Source: Otis tarda (taxonomy: Eukaryota; Chordata; Aves; Otidiformes; Otididae). Taken from it: a DNA stretch of 64,000 bases. Below the pieces are notes generated by a model. That model worked only from the letters and a program-made list of their open reading frames with translations. It was not told the DNA's origin and ran no database searches. The DNA is taken from NCBI GenBank assembly GCA_026413225.1, contig CM048552.1, forward strand, positions 81,011,001 through 81,075,000. Reading direction: 5' to 3'. A program made the translations under genes and the position numbers. Shown one piece after another: positions 38,578 to 51,390 of this stretch (the stretch's first letter is position 1; each line of letters begins with the position of its first letter).

Positions 38578-39027
38578 GTGCCATGATGATCAGAAGGCTG
38601 GAGTGCCTCTCCTGTGAGGACAGGCTGAGAGAGCTAGGATTGCTGAGCCTGGAGAAGAGCAGGCTCCAGGGAGACCTTGTAGCGGTCTTCCAGTACCTCA
38701 AGGGGGCCCACAAGAAAGATGGGGAAAAACTCTTCAGCAGGGCCTGTTGTAATAGGATGAGGGGTAATGGTTTTAAAACAGAGGGAGGTAGATTCAGATT
38801 AGACAGGAAAAAAAATTTTTTACACTGAGTGTGGTGGAACACCAGGCCGGATTGCCCAGAGAGGTGGTGGATGCCCCACCGCTGGAAACATTCGAGGCCA
38901 GTTTGGATGAGGCTCTGAGCAACCTGATCTGGTTGGAGATGTCCCTGCTCCCTGCAGGGGGGTTGGACTAGATAGCCTTTAAAGGTCTTTTCCAATTCTA
39001 ACTATTTTATGATTCTACGATCTATGC
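38578..39027 (+). mobile_element. CR1 LINE 3' end, forward, 5'-truncated
   Basis: It begins abruptly at 'gccatgatgatcagaaggct', inside the end of the CR1 coding region. The frame reads '[20 protein letters not shown]', then '[17 protein letters not shown]', then a stop. The 3' part ('ggttggactagatagccttt', then 'cttttccaattctaac') ends in the CR1 terminal words 'atgattctacgatctatg'. It is close in sequence to the 21.7-21.98 kb part of the copy at 20.94 kb, so both probably belong to the same or sister subfamilies. Confidence 0.95.
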
Positions 39028-40389
39028 GCCATGCATTGTATAAAATAAGACTATGTTAAAACAGAAGTAAAAGAGGTAAAGGACATTTGACAATCCACTG
39101 TAGCCACTGCTTGCAGCATGATATTGATGTTCCCAAGCTGGTTTTAAACTGTCTAGCTGTAAGATCTAGTGGCACTTCTGTTTCTATGCCAGCAATGTGT
39201 AACATAGGGTAACAAATATTTCAACAAATGCTAATTTATCCTGCTTCTTATTGACAAAGCTACAGATACCTTAGTCAAAAAAAGAAATGCCACTGAGTCA
39301 ACAGCTGTGCTTTGCAGTGGTTTTAATTCATTTTACTTTGGCATTATGTTAAGAACTTCAGTGGCATTGCTCCTACTTGACATCACTGCAGAAGAATCAC
39401 TCAGAAGTCTGATCCCCTGATAAATACCATTTCAAAAGAACTTGATGGTGCAACTCCCCTTAGCATAAGAAGGCCAGGCTTTAATCCATACGGTTTAGAT
39501 TTCTTCCATGAGCCATTCAGTGGTGTGCTAGATAAAACCAGAAGAGATGAAACTTGACTAATGCATTACCCAAATTTACATTAAATAAAAGCTAATTTTT
39601 CATCTCTAGGGAAATTTACTTAATACGAATGGCAAATGTATGAAATGTGAGAGCAAGTGTTTCCTGCTATCACCAAAACCACAGTATATGGAAAGAGATT
39701 CACATATCTTGCCATCATCCTTATCTAGCACCTTATCTTTTGCAGAATCAGGTTACTTCCCCTTCCTTACAGTCAACTTACAAGCTCCAATAAAATAATT
39801 TCAGCCCTTTGTTATTGTGCTTTCTCTCTACTACCTTCAGCATGTTCTCTGTCTTCTCCCTGCCAAAAATACTTCCTGTCCCCTAGACATATAAAACTGG
39901 CAGAGAAGAGGTTAGGTCAGCTGTGAGAGGATTTCCATGGAATCAATTAAAGCTTTCTGACAGCAGGAAGGCAGACACTGTGGGATGTGATGGGACTCAC
40001 TTCACACAGAGTTTTGACCTCATCCAGTTTCTGAAAATGTTCTTTGACCTCCAGCCCAGCACCTCCATTCTTACTACTGCTCAGAACTTTTGAACACACA
40101 GTTCCCAGACAGACCAGGTGCGCAATGAGAACTTTTTGCCTCCCTTTGGTACTGGAAACTGTTTGGGGTTCAGTGGAATCCCAGAGCAACAATTAACGCT
40201 ACTAATTTTTCTGACATGAATATAAAATGGCTTAGGGCCAGACATAGCATCAATAGAGTTATTGCCAACTACTAAAACCAAATAAATCAGCCACAATTTA
40301 CTAGCATTCCTGACTCTCTTTCTGAGTTAGATTAGTACATTTTGAGAGTTTTCAGAGAACATTTGAGAAAATTCAGTTGGACGAGGAAC
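39028..40389. other. Gene-free stretch
   Basis: Ordinary AT-rich sequence between two CR1 copies. I see no recognisable exon or repeat. Confidence 0.6.
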
Positions 40390-40930
40390 AAGAGTTTTTT
40401 CGCTGACATAATTTATTTGGATTTTTAAAGCACTTTTGACAGTATACCTCACAAGAGGCTAGTAAGGAAACTAAGAATTTGTAAGGTGGGAAGTGTAGCT
40501 GTGTTTTGACCACAAAACAGCTAAAATAAAACAGAATAGAATAAAATGGTCAGTTTTCAATATGGCAGCGGTTAGCAAGACTAACAGAACTTCACTATGT
40601 TCATTAATGGTCTGGAAAAGGGCTTAATCAGCACAGTGGCAAGATCTGCTGTGGAACTATTTTTTTAACAAGTAACATTTAACTGAGCAGTTATTTAAGT
40701 TAGTCAAGACAAACCTAGGCAATTAGGCAGTACAATGGCAAAGGAAGTTCATGATGGAAAATTCAAAATAAGGTGTGTTGGAAGGATATTACTAATACAC
40801 ATTGTTGGATTTTGAATTAACAGCAACCACCCAAGAAAATGACCTGTGTGTCACCTTGGAGAGCTTATAAAAACATCACTTAATGTGGAAAGGCAATTAA
40901 AAGTGTATGAAACGTCACCATGAATAAAGA
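40390..40930 (+). mobile_element. Very old CR1 LINE, forward
   Basis: The start 'gacataatttatttggattt' followed by 'aaagcacttttgacag' and 'cctcacaagaggct' corresponds to reverse-transcriptase motif A of an ancient CR1 type shared with turtles and crocodiles (protein words like DxIYLDFxKAFD..PHKRL). Further matches in order are 'aaatggtcagttttcaatat', 'gttcattaatggtctggaaa' (motif B and after), 'aatgacctgtgtgtcacctt' and 'aaaacatcacttaatgtgga'. Many deletions separate these blocks, and the region between the catalytic words is collapsed. No frame is open. It is the most diverged CR1 here and probably predates the split of modern birds. Confidence 0.8.
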
Positions 40931-43110
40931 AAGAGGTGGGGTCCCACAGAACCTGCTCTGGCCAAGACTGCTCAGGATGTACAGTGAATCAGTACATTTT
41001 CTCACTGTGCTGTACAATTTCTAGGATGAGCTGGCTGGTCCCCTAGAGGAGAGGAAAGTGTTGAGTACCTCTGACATGGCTTTCCGTTCTCTGCCCCCAG
41101 CTTTCTCCAAAAGGCCTTCCTGTTACTGAGAACCAGCTGTTCATAGACTTCTACTGTTGAAAAGAAACTGAGTTCACAAAGCAAGCCCACTGAAATGTAG
41201 CCATTTAACAACACACAGTATTTCAAAACTTATGAATAAACACTACATTCACTTTAAAAAATGAGATAAGGAGAGTTATTCACTCCAACTGTGTTGAAAA
41301 TTGGTCTAAAGGCAATGGCTAATGCTCCCAATTACAGAGTCCAACATCTCTTTTGCTTTAATTCTCAAATGAAACCGTAATTAAGCAATATATAGGCTCA
41401 AAAGCTAGGAATACTTACTATTTTGTGATGAAGAAAGATTATTTACCACAGGGCAGCAGAGCTTACTAATCCCTAAAAGCCTAAATTAAAACCATCAAGT
41501 GCTCACAATACCCAATTAATCACCAGATTTTGTGTGCGGGAGTTCTCTGCACCTCTGAGCAAACATAATCCCATAATGGCAAAACATTCCATTGCCTCTA
41601 ACTTAACACACTATTATTCAGCATGTAAAATCTTATTCTCTTTGCAGTAAAATGATACAGGGTGTGGACTAGAAGGACTGATAGAATCAGCCCTGCTCGA
41701 AATTATAGTATAAGGCAGAAATCAAACTTTGATTATTCTAATTGAGAATGCATTTTTACTCCTTATATAATCTCCTTCACAGCACAGTAAGTGTTCTGTA
41801 TATATCTGAAAGCAGATAAACCAAAATAGTGCTGAACTGTAGTTAAGTAAGAAAGCGTCTAATCAATATGCACAGGGGAAAAAAATCCCAAAACTTAAGA
41901 TTATCTGTTTACAGATTTTGTGCGAATCAGAGATATACTGGAAAAAAAAACAGTGGCTTGATTCCTTCATTTGCCAGGATTCCTTTGTGCTAGACATACA
42001 AGTTAGGTTCAGGTATCTGGAGAGACACTTCAACATATTTTGTCCCTGTAGCAAAGAAAGGCAGGGAGAGGGAAGAAGGATGTTTGAATACATGGTGAGG
42101 AGAAGAACAGGGGCTAAGTTGTGAGAGCTTGGAGGAGGGAGCAGAACTGAACTGGCCTTTGACAGGAAGGAAAGAGACACTAGGAGATAATGGTGAGGTC
42201 TGGGCATAGGAGAAGGAGAAATTGATAAGCAGTCATTCTCATCAACTTGGAACTAGAACTGCCTGAAGCTACCGTTAAAAGGATTAGCAGGAAAGCTGGA
42301 AAGCTGGGCTTAGACATTCCCAGTCTGCTGCATGTAGACAAGCAAGAGTGAAGGGAGAAAGAAAAGCTGGACAACTATCCAGTGACTATCTTTCAGTAGC
42401 CGTACAAGGAAACTAAGTCTGGCATAAGAAAATCCTAGGTGACAGCAAAGACACAGGGACTGGAAAGAGGAAACTGCAGAATGCAGTCCCGAGTGGAACC
42501 AGGAATTACTAGGTATCATGTTGTTACTTTGGTAGAAAAATGTATTATTTCTGGTTGTGCTGGTTCATCTAGTCAATAGTTACTCACCCTGCAATTAATT
42601 ACTCTGTCAGTTTATGTACTGCTGTACAGCGGATCTAGATTCCAATTCTGCTGACATTTCACATGCTGCCAGAATACAGTACTTTTTTTCCAGTTCATTT
42701 CTTAAAAAGTTAAGAAGAAATAAAACATTACATGAGAATTATGCATTATGGTCATCAAGTCAAATGTTAACATTTATGAAAAGATCAAACCAGAATTATT
42801 TATGCAACCTTAATCTGGCCACCACATACATAGTCATAATATCATCTTTAATTACATAGTCAAAGAGTTATTTACACACAAGTTGCCAGTTTTTCCAGTA
42901 TCATGAAGGAAACTTTGGCTATAGCAGAAGTCGAAGGCAAGGGATGTCATAAGGCAGAGAACACAGTGTAAGAGAAAGAAATGTCTTCACGGCTATCAGA
43001 TACTGGCCTAGAGGATTCTCTTCCAGACTCTACTACTTTGCATGTAATAATGGACAGCTGACTTAAATCTGTCTTTCCCAGATTATTAGTAAGCATATTC
43101 CCCATTTTCT

Positions 43111-43165
43111 AGGTGTCTACCTTAGGCCCGATTTTTAGAAATGCCTGAAGTTCAGGGGCATATTT
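43111..43165. repeat. Faint old sauropsid repeat fragment
   Basis: 'aggtgtctaccttaggcccg' followed by 'atttttagaaatgcctgaag' resembles the old-repeat words 'aggtgcctaacttaggc...gattttcagaagtgct'. It is a short, diverged match from recollection. Confidence 0.3.
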
Positions 43166-45571
43166 GACATGTATGCGACCTGTGCTTTGAGAACATTAAA
43201 TGGTAGATAATTCTTTATATTCTGAAAAGATCTACTCTAGGCATACAAGAACTGACCCACACAATCAGTGAAAATTTTTGACCTTGAGATCTTTATGCTC
43301 CTGTTCTCTACCTATAATACTGTGCTCACTGAGACTGTCTTGTGGAAATAATAGCACAAATATTTGTGAAGCATTCATGAACTATAGACATGAATATTAA
43401 ACAAAAAGCTAGAGAGAAATGAGCAACTTTGGTTTTACATCATGGATCCAACAGTTTGCAATAAAAAGGGCAAGAAATCACATCGTGAAAAAAAAATCCT
43501 ATTATAGATGCTTCATCTCCGTTCATTAACTGGATTGTCCACCCTGTGTACTCAGTGAGAGATTCCCCTGGAGAAAATAAAAAACAATATGATCTTTAAC
43601 CTCATTACCTCAATGGATATACAAAAGGTGACTCAAAATTCTGACAGTCCCTTAGTTTGAGTACTTTATGATTTCACAATCCTGCATGATCTTTTAAGCC
43701 TTCTAACTGAATATTGCGTGTGTGAAATATATGTAATAACTGGTTTTGTAACAAAGAACAATGGACACTCGATGCTGAGTGACTTGACTGACTATCCACC
43801 TATTATTTGCATTGTACTTTTCATTAAAATCACAGCAGACCCTTTGGGAAAGAAAATTCCCAAAGATCTACTTATCTTAGAACTCCTTGATCCTTCTCAG
43901 TCCCTTTATTTGCATGGGTATGGGACGGAAATTGCACTTGTTCCATCAATCTGAGAATGAATTATGACCGTATGTCTATGGTAATGCTGCTAGATTTGTC
44001 TTCCAAGTTTCACTGACTTTCATATTACACAATAGTCATGAACACTTTGAATTTCCTGTTGTGAATACACAACAGCTTTTGAATTGCTGTTTTCTCTCCT
44101 GATTTTCTTTTCCCAGAATGTCTTGTGTGAAATTCACTTCCTTCCCCTTAAGACACTGTGATTGGGGACTCCATTGAAGATCTGCCTTGTCATCTTTCCT
44201 GTTCAATGTGTATTTGAGACAAATGATGAGTGGGAGTAATAGGATCCAGGTATTGTTTCTAGGATGTTATCACACTTTTATCACTCCTCTAACAATCAGT
44301 GCAGTAGTGTCTTGCCAAAAGTCTGGGGAAACTGCAGAAGGATGAAATCCTGCTGATTCATTCAGGGCAACTGGGATTAAATTGATGGCATGGTCAGGCA
44401 TAGTAACTGAATTGTAAAACCACCAAATCCTTCATTGTTTCACTATTTCTTACTTTTGTTTGCAAATCTGTGGTTATGTCGGCTACCAGCTGCTCTCTGA
44501 TCACGTAGCAGAAGCTACCAAAAATGTTGTTTTGTGCTTGAAACATTACCTTTGACTGTGAAATTTGCTATTAGGATCCTTGCTTTCATACTTCAGGACT
44601 GGATTACTTCAAAGTGAACTATATGGGGTACAACCCCAAATCCTACAAAACACAGAAAACCAAGAGAACAGCTGCTGTTGTTAGCAGCAATATCTGCCCC
44701 TGGTGTTCCTCGCTGCAGAATGGTTCCGAATGGCAATATAAGAAATTGGTTTTGGCTCTCAAGTATTGGTACTGAGTCCTGAGTGCTTGGGTTCTTGTGG
44801 CCTAACTAAACACTTTGTCTCTTTGTGCCAAGTCACCAAAGGTTGTCTCAGTGGAAATACTCTAACTAAATCCTTCTTGACTTGAAAGACAGAAGGGGAG
44901 CCACAAAGTATCCGCCATTAGCATGATTCAGCTTTGGAATGACCTTTTTTCCTCTTCTATTGAACTCCACTGTATGTTAGAAGTAGTATGCAGCTGGCTG
45001 CCACAGGAATGGAATTTCGAGGGAGATTTGGGACTTCATTTTTATTTATATAATATATGTCATGGATAGTCAGAGACTTTGGAGTTTTCCTCTTCTGCTT
45101 TTCTATAAGTCTTATTAAACACAAATGTTAAAGATACCTGTGAAACAGAAGACTGCACCACTACATGAGCATCCTCGGGCAATGGAAGGTACAAAACCAG
45201 TTTCATATTGCAATCCCATGGATTAAAAAAAAAAATAGTTAAAGAAATCTTTCAGAGGGAGAGAAGAACACTGTAGAGATATTTTTTTCTTCTGTCTTTT
45301 CTTCCTTTGGATCAATAAAACCCTGCATAGTTATGAAAACCTGCACTTGTTATTTCACCACTTATAAGCAATGTAGTAATTCCAAACTCATGTTTATAAA
45401 ACTGTTACATCCCTTCAACATCTGTTTCCAATACATATGAGAACTAGATTTATCTTTGTTGTCTAGTACAGTCTGGCAGTTTTACTTAGGACTAAAATCT
45501 CTATTGAATATACAGTTTTGATTATCTGCTCTGAAATTTTAGACTAAGACATTGACGCTCACCTGGAAGTG

Positions 45572-45602
45572 ATACATCCCTGTTTTACAGATGAGGAAGA
45601 TA
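45572..45602. repeat. Possible MIR or L2 remnant
   Basis: 'ccctgttttacagatgagga' matches the well-known word 'cccattttacagatgaggaa' found in reverse-complemented MIR SINEs. The flanks do not extend the match convincingly, so this may be chance. Confidence 0.25.
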
Positions 45603-48118
45603 TACGTATTTTTGAATGCAGGAAAGTTTATTACACTGATTGACGAGAATACTTAATTGTCATTCTTTCTATCCCTTTTTCTTCTACCGATTTCCTCTAT
45701 TATGATTATAGAGTCAGAATCCATTTTATGGTGGCTGAGTAAGTTGTCTTAGCTATACTTCCTACAACACTATGAATCAGCTATTTTAACCCTAAGCTAA
45801 CCTTGTACAAACATGTAAGTACAGATTTGTCACTTCCTGTACAATTATTTCAAGGTAAATAATATGTTGTAGAAATTAATGCAGGCTGGATGATCTGAGG
45901 TAAATTGAACAGGTCTGATCATGTGAGATTTTATACAACTGAAAGTTACAAGAAAAAAAAAATAATTTTATCTTCAAATAATAGCAGTTTTCATCACACT
46001 GACAGTTACTATTTCAAAAAATGTTCAAAAATCATGTTAATTTTAGCACTAGTTTTCTCTAGCCAAATAAAGTTTTTAAGTAATGTATTCATATGTGTAT
46101 ATTCTTCCTTTCCTATCCCATCCTTTCTTTTTTTTTTCTTACTAGCCACATTGTTACTGGGTGTTTGTCAGATTGGCTAGGCTTATGATCTCTATGGGAA
46201 GAATAAGCAGAACGGAAAAAGTGTTTGTTTCAACATAACTTGTGCCTACCAGCACAAATATAGCTCTGAGACTGAAAAGACAATTCATGTAATTTTTAAA
46301 AATCAGTCTTTGATTTAACATACTGTAACACACTGACATGATTACTTTTGTAACCACCTGGGATACATTCTGACAGCTTTTCCTAGCTTTTATTCACTCC
46401 TTACTCAGGTAACATTCCCACTAACTTCTCTCTTAGTAATTTTTCTGACTAATATCTAAGTATATTATCTTTATGCCACTTTATATGGATCATGCAGAAT
46501 ATTATCTTACTCATTTAGCTTCAGGAGACATTGTATTTCATATTCAGAGAAAGGCAGAGCTGCTACAACCTAAACATGAAAAAGGATTAGAAATTTTATT
46601 ACACTCATTACTACTTAACTGTGCAACTTTGTACTTCCTTACATAACAATGTTTCTTTTAAAATGGAGAACTGCTTTCATTATACCATTCTGACAAATAA
46701 GTATATAACCATATGATGGCAGCAATATGCTTAAATATGAGGATTCCAATATGCAATATGTTTTAACTTGTCTAAAAAAGAAAGATAGGACTCAAATCAG
46801 TGTTCTGAAGAGTAAGACCTGCAGCAGTCAAGTAACTGAAGCTCTTACAATTTTTGTCTACAAAATAAAGACGGGCTGCAATTTTAGATGCTGAACACAA
46901 TTCTAATGACTCTGGTCATTCATTCCAAGGATATTTTACCTCTTTAAATTTGGAGATAAGCATTTAACATCAACATTTGCCTTACATATCTGCAGTTCCC
47001 CGAAATCTTCAGTGAAGTTATGCATATGCAAGAAAGGACTAATCATTTTATTTGTTCAATATTAGATGCACATGGTTACTACAGTACCTGTACTAGATGC
47101 CATGGAATTATCTATGAACTTCCCCTTCCACAGTAACTGAAGGAAGCTTATAATGTGCAACAGTACTAAACTGAGATGATCTGGAGTGAGAAGATGCTGG
47201 AAATTTTAATAGCATTTACCCAGTTGTCCTAGATACCTCAAAAATTTATTTTTAACAGCTGATGAAAGTTAATGAATATTAAATATGAGCCAGAATGGAA
47301 GGAGATTTTACAAACATGCCATGCTTGATAAATTGTTTACAATTAGTTACCAGAGAATTCTTAAATTATTGATAGTATGAAAAATAGTGGTATGTAAAAT
47401 CCATGCGGACATACAATCATGTCTATAAAGGTTAGATAAATAATTACAGCATTGGCATAGAACAACTTTCTTCGTCATTACCTGAAACTATATGGTTTTC
47501 TCAGCTTGTGAAGTATTTAATTGGCTTCTTCAGTAGCTGAATCATGGCTATTCAGCCTATAAGCAAGACAGCTATTTTAAGACTAAAAGTACACAAAATA
47601 ATGGAGATGCTATCTGGCAGGATAAGGGGACATTGTAAACCTGTTCTCTTATCCCTCTGATAGTAATTTATACTAAGATTGTTCCCAGGGACAGTTGCTG
47701 AAAATTTAGTGAGCATACATTTCTATTCCTGTGAATTCCAGCTCCTAGGATTTCAGAGTGAAAAAATGTTGCAAGGAAAGCAAGTGGCATGCCTATAACT
47801 TGGACAATGAGATATTCTTCAGATAAATACAGATAAGGTCAATCAAGGTAATGTCTAAATGAAAATTGGGCTCTGTCTAGACTTTAGACTAAAGGTTAGT
47901 GTAAATCAGAAGTCAAGGGGTCAGTCCTCTCTAGTACCTGCTGTATAACTCCAAATAGGCCCACAGGGGCAGAACATTGTTTAAACAACTTTAAGGAAAT
48001 TGAGTTATACAACTTTACACCTCTTTCTTCTTTGTTTATTTTGACTTGCTCTCTCAACCTTTTTTGACCAATCCTTTACTAGTTTGTGTATTATTAAACA
48101 AGGAAGAATATTATTTAT

Positions 48119-48139
48119 AAAACAAAACAAAACAAAACA
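48119..48139. repeat. (AAAAC)n microsatellite
   Basis: Four AAAAC units in a row following 'tttataa'. It is a simple repeat with no recognised function. Confidence 0.9.
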
Positions 48140-50701
48140 TACTTTCACTGATTTGATTTCTAGATAGAGGAATGAAGCAATCTTTAATTAATAGATTACA
48201 ATAGATTTTAATAGCTTAAGAATGTTAGAACACAATTTCTCATACAGAGATCCTGGAAACAGCTTTGTATCTAAGTTTCATCTATTTGTGGTAGGAGATG
48301 TTTTGGAGAAGATTAGAGGTGTTTTTAAAAAAGCAGAAATATCCATTTGGTCTGTATGGATGTGTGAATTAAGGAAACCAAACACAATTTTTTTTCTAAC
48401 AGATGTTTTCTTACAGATCATTTTGAGGATGTATCTGTATTGTCTATTTTCATGGCCATGAAAAAATGTAATTCATAAAGAAATGGAGAAGAGGAGAACT
48501 TTGTGGCTTACTGGATATAATTAAAGTCCAAAAAGGTCCTGGAGACTATGCTGTGTCTTGTTCTTGACAAACATGCTTTTGTGCATTTATCAGCAACTGA
48601 AAACTGAGTGTATACTGAGTGCTAAAGATGTTTAGCCATTGACCAATAGGTTCCACCAGATGAAAAAGAATATGATTTTCTTCAAAATAAATGAGTAGTG
48701 ACTTTCAGAGAATCTAAATTATTTTCAGTGAACCTTTTAAAATTTAAATATTTGTATAGATTTTACAAACTAATGTTTAGTATCAATGTGTGTTTACAAG
48801 CAAACAGAAAATCAGTTAAGTCCAGTCAAAGTTCTCATTCCCTCTTACACGTTAATGTTGTTTTAAACAAGAAAGGGAGATGTGTCATATTTTTCATCTC
48901 CCATACTTCTTGCACTACTTACTGATTTGATTCTGCAAGTTGCAGCTCAAAAGATCAGAGCTCAAGGTCTTTCTAAATGAGCTGTGCTTGCACAAAATAA
49001 ATACCTTGAAGGAAATGTGGACTTGTAGATTCATTCCCCAGTTATGCCTAAACCCCACCTATCAGGGTCCTCGCCTTTTTTTTTCATGAGCCTTATCCCT
49101 TCATTTGAAAAATACAGGCAGCATTTTCTTAACTTACGGAATGTTCTGAGAATAGATCTTGAACATGATCAGATCCCATGGTGATGAGCTTTCTAAAAAA
49201 AATAATCTGTAACCTACACCTAAGCAATTTCCTGTTATTATGACAGTCCCATTTTATTAATATCTCAAAAGCTACCAGCATGAGTTGTCTGTGATCAACC
49301 AGTGCTTTATCAGAGAATACTATGTATCAAATAAAACTGGAAAAGGCAGGACTGCAGCATCTGCAGAGAACCCAAGTGACTAGACTGCAGCAATGTCTGG
49401 CTTGCTTTCTTCCACGAGCTCTTCAGTCAGTCACTCTTGATCCACAGCTAATACTCCCACCTTCTCCAAATCTTCCCCTTTGTCCGTTTATAAACCACAG
49501 AATTGATAACTAGCCCATTAACATTGTTGGCTTTGGGATCAGGCCTCATATGTAAAGGAAATTTGTATAACAGATGCCAGTAGTACTATCAGGACTGTAC
49601 AATACCTATATAATAAGGTATAGCAACTTCACTGACATGTTAACAAACATTCACTTCCACACTTAACTAGGACTTAATGGATGCTTCCACTATATTCAAA
49701 TTTTTCCTTTGTGTCTTGACCTTTTCTCCTTAGAATATTACTTCGAATTTTCAGTCATTTACCATATGAGATGGAATCCACATAGAGTTCATACAAGACT
49801 CAAACAGAGTTTCTGCTGCTTCTGTTTTCATTTTATTTAGGTTTATTTTTCTAAACCACATGTTACCTTACACCTTGCCAATGTAACTCGTTTGGAAATA
49901 ACGTATTAATTCAAACAATGTTTGCTTGAAGGAACTCTGATAGCTTTCAGCTGGCTAAACACACTTAGATAGCATCCTGTTGGTTTCTAAGATAGAAGTG
50001 AAAGACTGATATGCTTACCAAGTGACAGCTTTGATGCAATATCCTTACAACACATGAGTACTTACAGTCCTGTATTACTTGTGATAGCTTTTTCTCAGGA
50101 GTCCTTCAAGCGCCAAAGTTCATGCAGTTCATGTTTATATTCAATTAAAACCTCAACTAAAATATCTGCAGACAAATGCTGCATTCTCAAGCTCTATGGA
50201 AGCCATTCAGACACATCTTCTACACAGATAACAGGGTGGGCTAAGTAGATAATTCTATGGCAAATTAGCTCTACTGCTGTTTATTTTGGTAGAAAGTAGT
50301 CGCTAAAATTGTTTTCATGCATCCAAAATGAAATGTAACTTGATAATACACCCACTGAAAATATAAAGCAGGTTCAGAAAAGGAAACTGCAATTCAGATT
50401 TGTTTTAAGGTATTTTATATACTGCCTGATTATTTTGCTTTCCAGGGGAAACAAAAAGCTAAATGTGTCATGTGCAAAACCCAATGAAATTCAGTGTGCT
50501 TCAAAAATGAACTTGAAATCCTAGCAGTTAAACACGATGATTCATAACCATGTTTTGATAGTTTTTCTCTTTTCCTGCTCTCTGACAGTAATCAACGAAA
50601 GTAATTACATACAAGAGACTGTTAAACGTATTATGAATAACAGTATATCTCTTTAATATAATAGCCTTTCCCCTCCCTTTGAAATAAATGAATTTATTTT
50701 A

Positions 50702-51390
50702 TAGAATCATAGGATCATAGAATAGTTTGGGTTGGAAGGGACCTTTAAAGGTCATCTAGTCCAATCTCCTGCAAGGACCAGGGATATCTCCACTAGATCA
50801 GGTTGCTCAGAGCCTCACCCAACCTGGCCTTTAATGTTTCCAGGGATGGGGCATCCACCATCTCTCTGGGCAACCTGGTCCAGTGTTCCACATCCCTCAG
50901 TGTAAAAAACTATTTTCTGATGTCTAATCTGAATCTACCTCCTTCTATTTTAAAACCTTTACCCCTTATCCTATCACAACACGTCCTGCTGAAGAGTTTC
51001 TCCCCACCTTTCCTGTAAGCACCCTTTAGGTACCGGAAGACTGCTATAAGGTCTCCCTGGAGCCTTCTCTTCTCTAGGCTCAACAGCCCCAACTCTCTCA
51101 GCCTGTCCTCACAGGAGAGGTGCTGCAGCCCTCTGATCATCTTTGTGTCCCTCCTCTGGACCCTCTCCAACTGGTCCATGCTGGGAGCTCCAGAGCTGGA
51201 CACAGTACTCCAGGTGGGGTCTCACAAGTGTGGAGCAGAGGGGTAGAATCACCTCCCTCAGCCTGCTGGCCACGCTCCTCTTGATGCAGCCCAGGATGCC
51301 GTTGGCTTTCTGGCCTGCAAGCGCACATTGCCATCTCATGTAGAGTTTCTAGTCAATAAACACTCCCAAGTCCTTCTCCTTCTTCTTTAC
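50702..51390 (-). mobile_element. CR1 LINE, reverse, 5'-truncated
   Basis: It opens with the reversed CR1 terminus 'tagaatcataggatcataga' and 'gtttgggttggaagggacct'. The minus strand then encodes the C-terminal part of the CR1 ORF2 protein in two offset frames: '[20 protein letters not shown]' (51,109-51,339) and '[20 protein letters not shown]' with '[20 protein letters not shown]' (50,910-51,203). A frameshift therefore lies in the overlap, around 51,110-51,200. It ends at about 51,390 in the region meaning 'LVDxKLxMS..', giving a 0.69-kb, 5'-truncated copy. Its low divergence makes it one of the younger copies. Confidence 0.95.

Larger units (their letters stand above)
40931..50700. other. 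Gene-free stretch, 9.8 kb, almost no repeats
   Basis: The longest interval in the window without a recognisable transposon. Frames of up to 114 codons (41,863-42,207, minus) show no family motif. Short items entered separately are an old-repeat fragment at 43.11 kb, a MIR/L2-like word at 45.57 kb and an (AAAAC)n run at 48.12 kb. It could contain noncoding host elements that I cannot identify. Confidence 0.6.

Noticed and set aside
38423-38995. 190-codon minus-strand frame
   Set aside because: Most of it is antisense to the forward CR1 at 38.58 kb; the rest is AT-rich flank.
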